Assembly (NCBI GenBank): GCA_963715255.1
Contig: CAVQRN010000002.1
Location: 248,001 to 312,000 of the forward strand
Direction of reading: 5' to 3'
Length of the DNA: 64,000 nucleotides
Source: JAHEEL01 sp963715255
Lineage (GTDB): Bacteria; Actinomycetota; Acidimicrobiia; Spongiisociales; UBA5794
The first letter of the stretch is position 1. Each line of letters opens with the position of its first letter. The position numbers were made by a program, and so were the translations under genes. This document shows positions 63,810 through 64,000 of the stretch, one piece after another. The notes under the pieces were generated by a model that saw nothing but the letters and a program-made list of their open reading frames with translations, searched no databases and was not told the DNA's origin.

Positions 63810-64000
63810 TCATTCGCCTGAAGGGGACGAAGGATCAACCCGGCCAGCGGCGTCCGCGGCTCTGTGCTCGGTGTAGTAGTCGGCAAGACCGAGCGACGCG
63901 AACGGCAAGAGACCGCCGCTGAGCAGGCCAATCGCCGGGATCACGAACAGCATCGCGAAGGCGTACGTTGAGCCGAGCAGCACCGCAATCAGGCGAGACT
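63810..64000 (-). CDS. Membrane protein, C-terminal part only
   Basis: About 63 residues enter from the right edge and stop at 63810. A membrane stretch (AVLLGSTYAFAMLFVIPAIG, then LLSGGLLPFASLGLADYY) is followed by a hydrophilic end (TEHRAADAAGRVDPSSPSGE). Too little is present to name it. Confidence 0.6.
   Translation of the reverse strand, partial: SRLIAVLLGSTYAFAMLFVIPAIGLLSGGLLPFASLGLADYYTEHRAADAAGRVDPSSPSGE

Overview
The window is a high-GC chromosomal stretch from an actinobacterium (Actinomycetota). The strongest sign is gene order. Read on the minus strand it runs topA-tmk-holB, a zinc metalloprotease, tilS-hpt-ftsH-folP-folK, a DUF2520 gene, panC-coaX-lysS, clpC, radA-disA-carD-ispD-ispF and cysS-rlmB. 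This is the arrangement of the Mycobacterium tuberculosis topA-to-Rv3579c segment, with insertions and losses. CarD, DUF3263, a SigR/SigH-RsrA pair and LppM-like and GerMN-like lipoproteins fit the same phylum. I cannot name the genus; a deep lineage such as Acidimicrobiia is only a guess.

Layout. 1-2.4 kb: a receiver-adenylate cyclase gene, cut by the window edge, divergent from a cyclic-nucleotide-binding protein gene; both have broken frames. 2.4-9.4 kb: an accessory strip with a cupin protein, a remnant zone (3' half of a tRNA-Arg plus the tail of a transposase), a methyltransferase, a GerMN lipoprotein, a zinc alcohol dehydrogenase, purine nucleoside phosphorylase, a repeat protein and a stand-alone TipAS domain. 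9.4-15.7 kb: a GH13 glucosidase, an LppM-like lipoprotein, a CvpA-CAP fusion, an AI-2E/PerM exporter and DUF3263. 15.8-23.5 kb: tRNA-Thr, rlmB, cysS, GDPD, ispF, ispD, carD, disA, radA. 23.8-30.1 kb: a zinc-ribbon membrane protein and a BMP-type nucleoside ABC importer (binding protein, ATPase, two permeases). 30.2-38.6 kb: clpC, a polyprenyl synthetase, then lysS, coaX, panC, DUF2520 and folK. 38.6-45 kb: the rest of the folate group, ftsH, hpt, tilS and the metalloprotease. 45-51 kb: cydA-cydB-cydD-cydC (bd oxidase and its assembly exporter). 51-52.6 kb: a thiol-stress sigma factor, its anti-sigma factor, a matching GGGAAT-N18-GTT promoter and a second tRNA-Thr. 52.7-56 kb: a secreted SGNH esterase, a lipoprotein and a PfkB kinase. 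56-64 kb: plsC-like, holB, tmk, topA, a PimB-like glycosyltransferase, a double histidine phosphatase and a partial membrane protein.

Two genome-wide oddities run through the window. First, nine otherwise well-conserved genes (including clpC, radA, disA, tilS and cydC) each need exactly one frame correction, and in every one the length is off by +1 modulo 3. Sequencing insertions are the simplest explanation. Second, intergenic spaces carry clusters of 7-9-bp repeats (GAGTAGCG-like and ACAGCAG/ACAGGCA-like), often as two opposed arms, and several genes use the TAG inside the repeat as their stop codon.

Functional threads: nucleoside salvage (BMP importer, deoD, hpt), isoprenoid supply (ispD, ispF, polyprenyl synthetase), c-di-AMP and cAMP signalling (disA; cyclase/cNMP pair), folate and CoA synthesis, proteolysis (ClpC, FtsH) and oxidative or low-oxygen physiology (SigR/RsrA, cytochrome bd).
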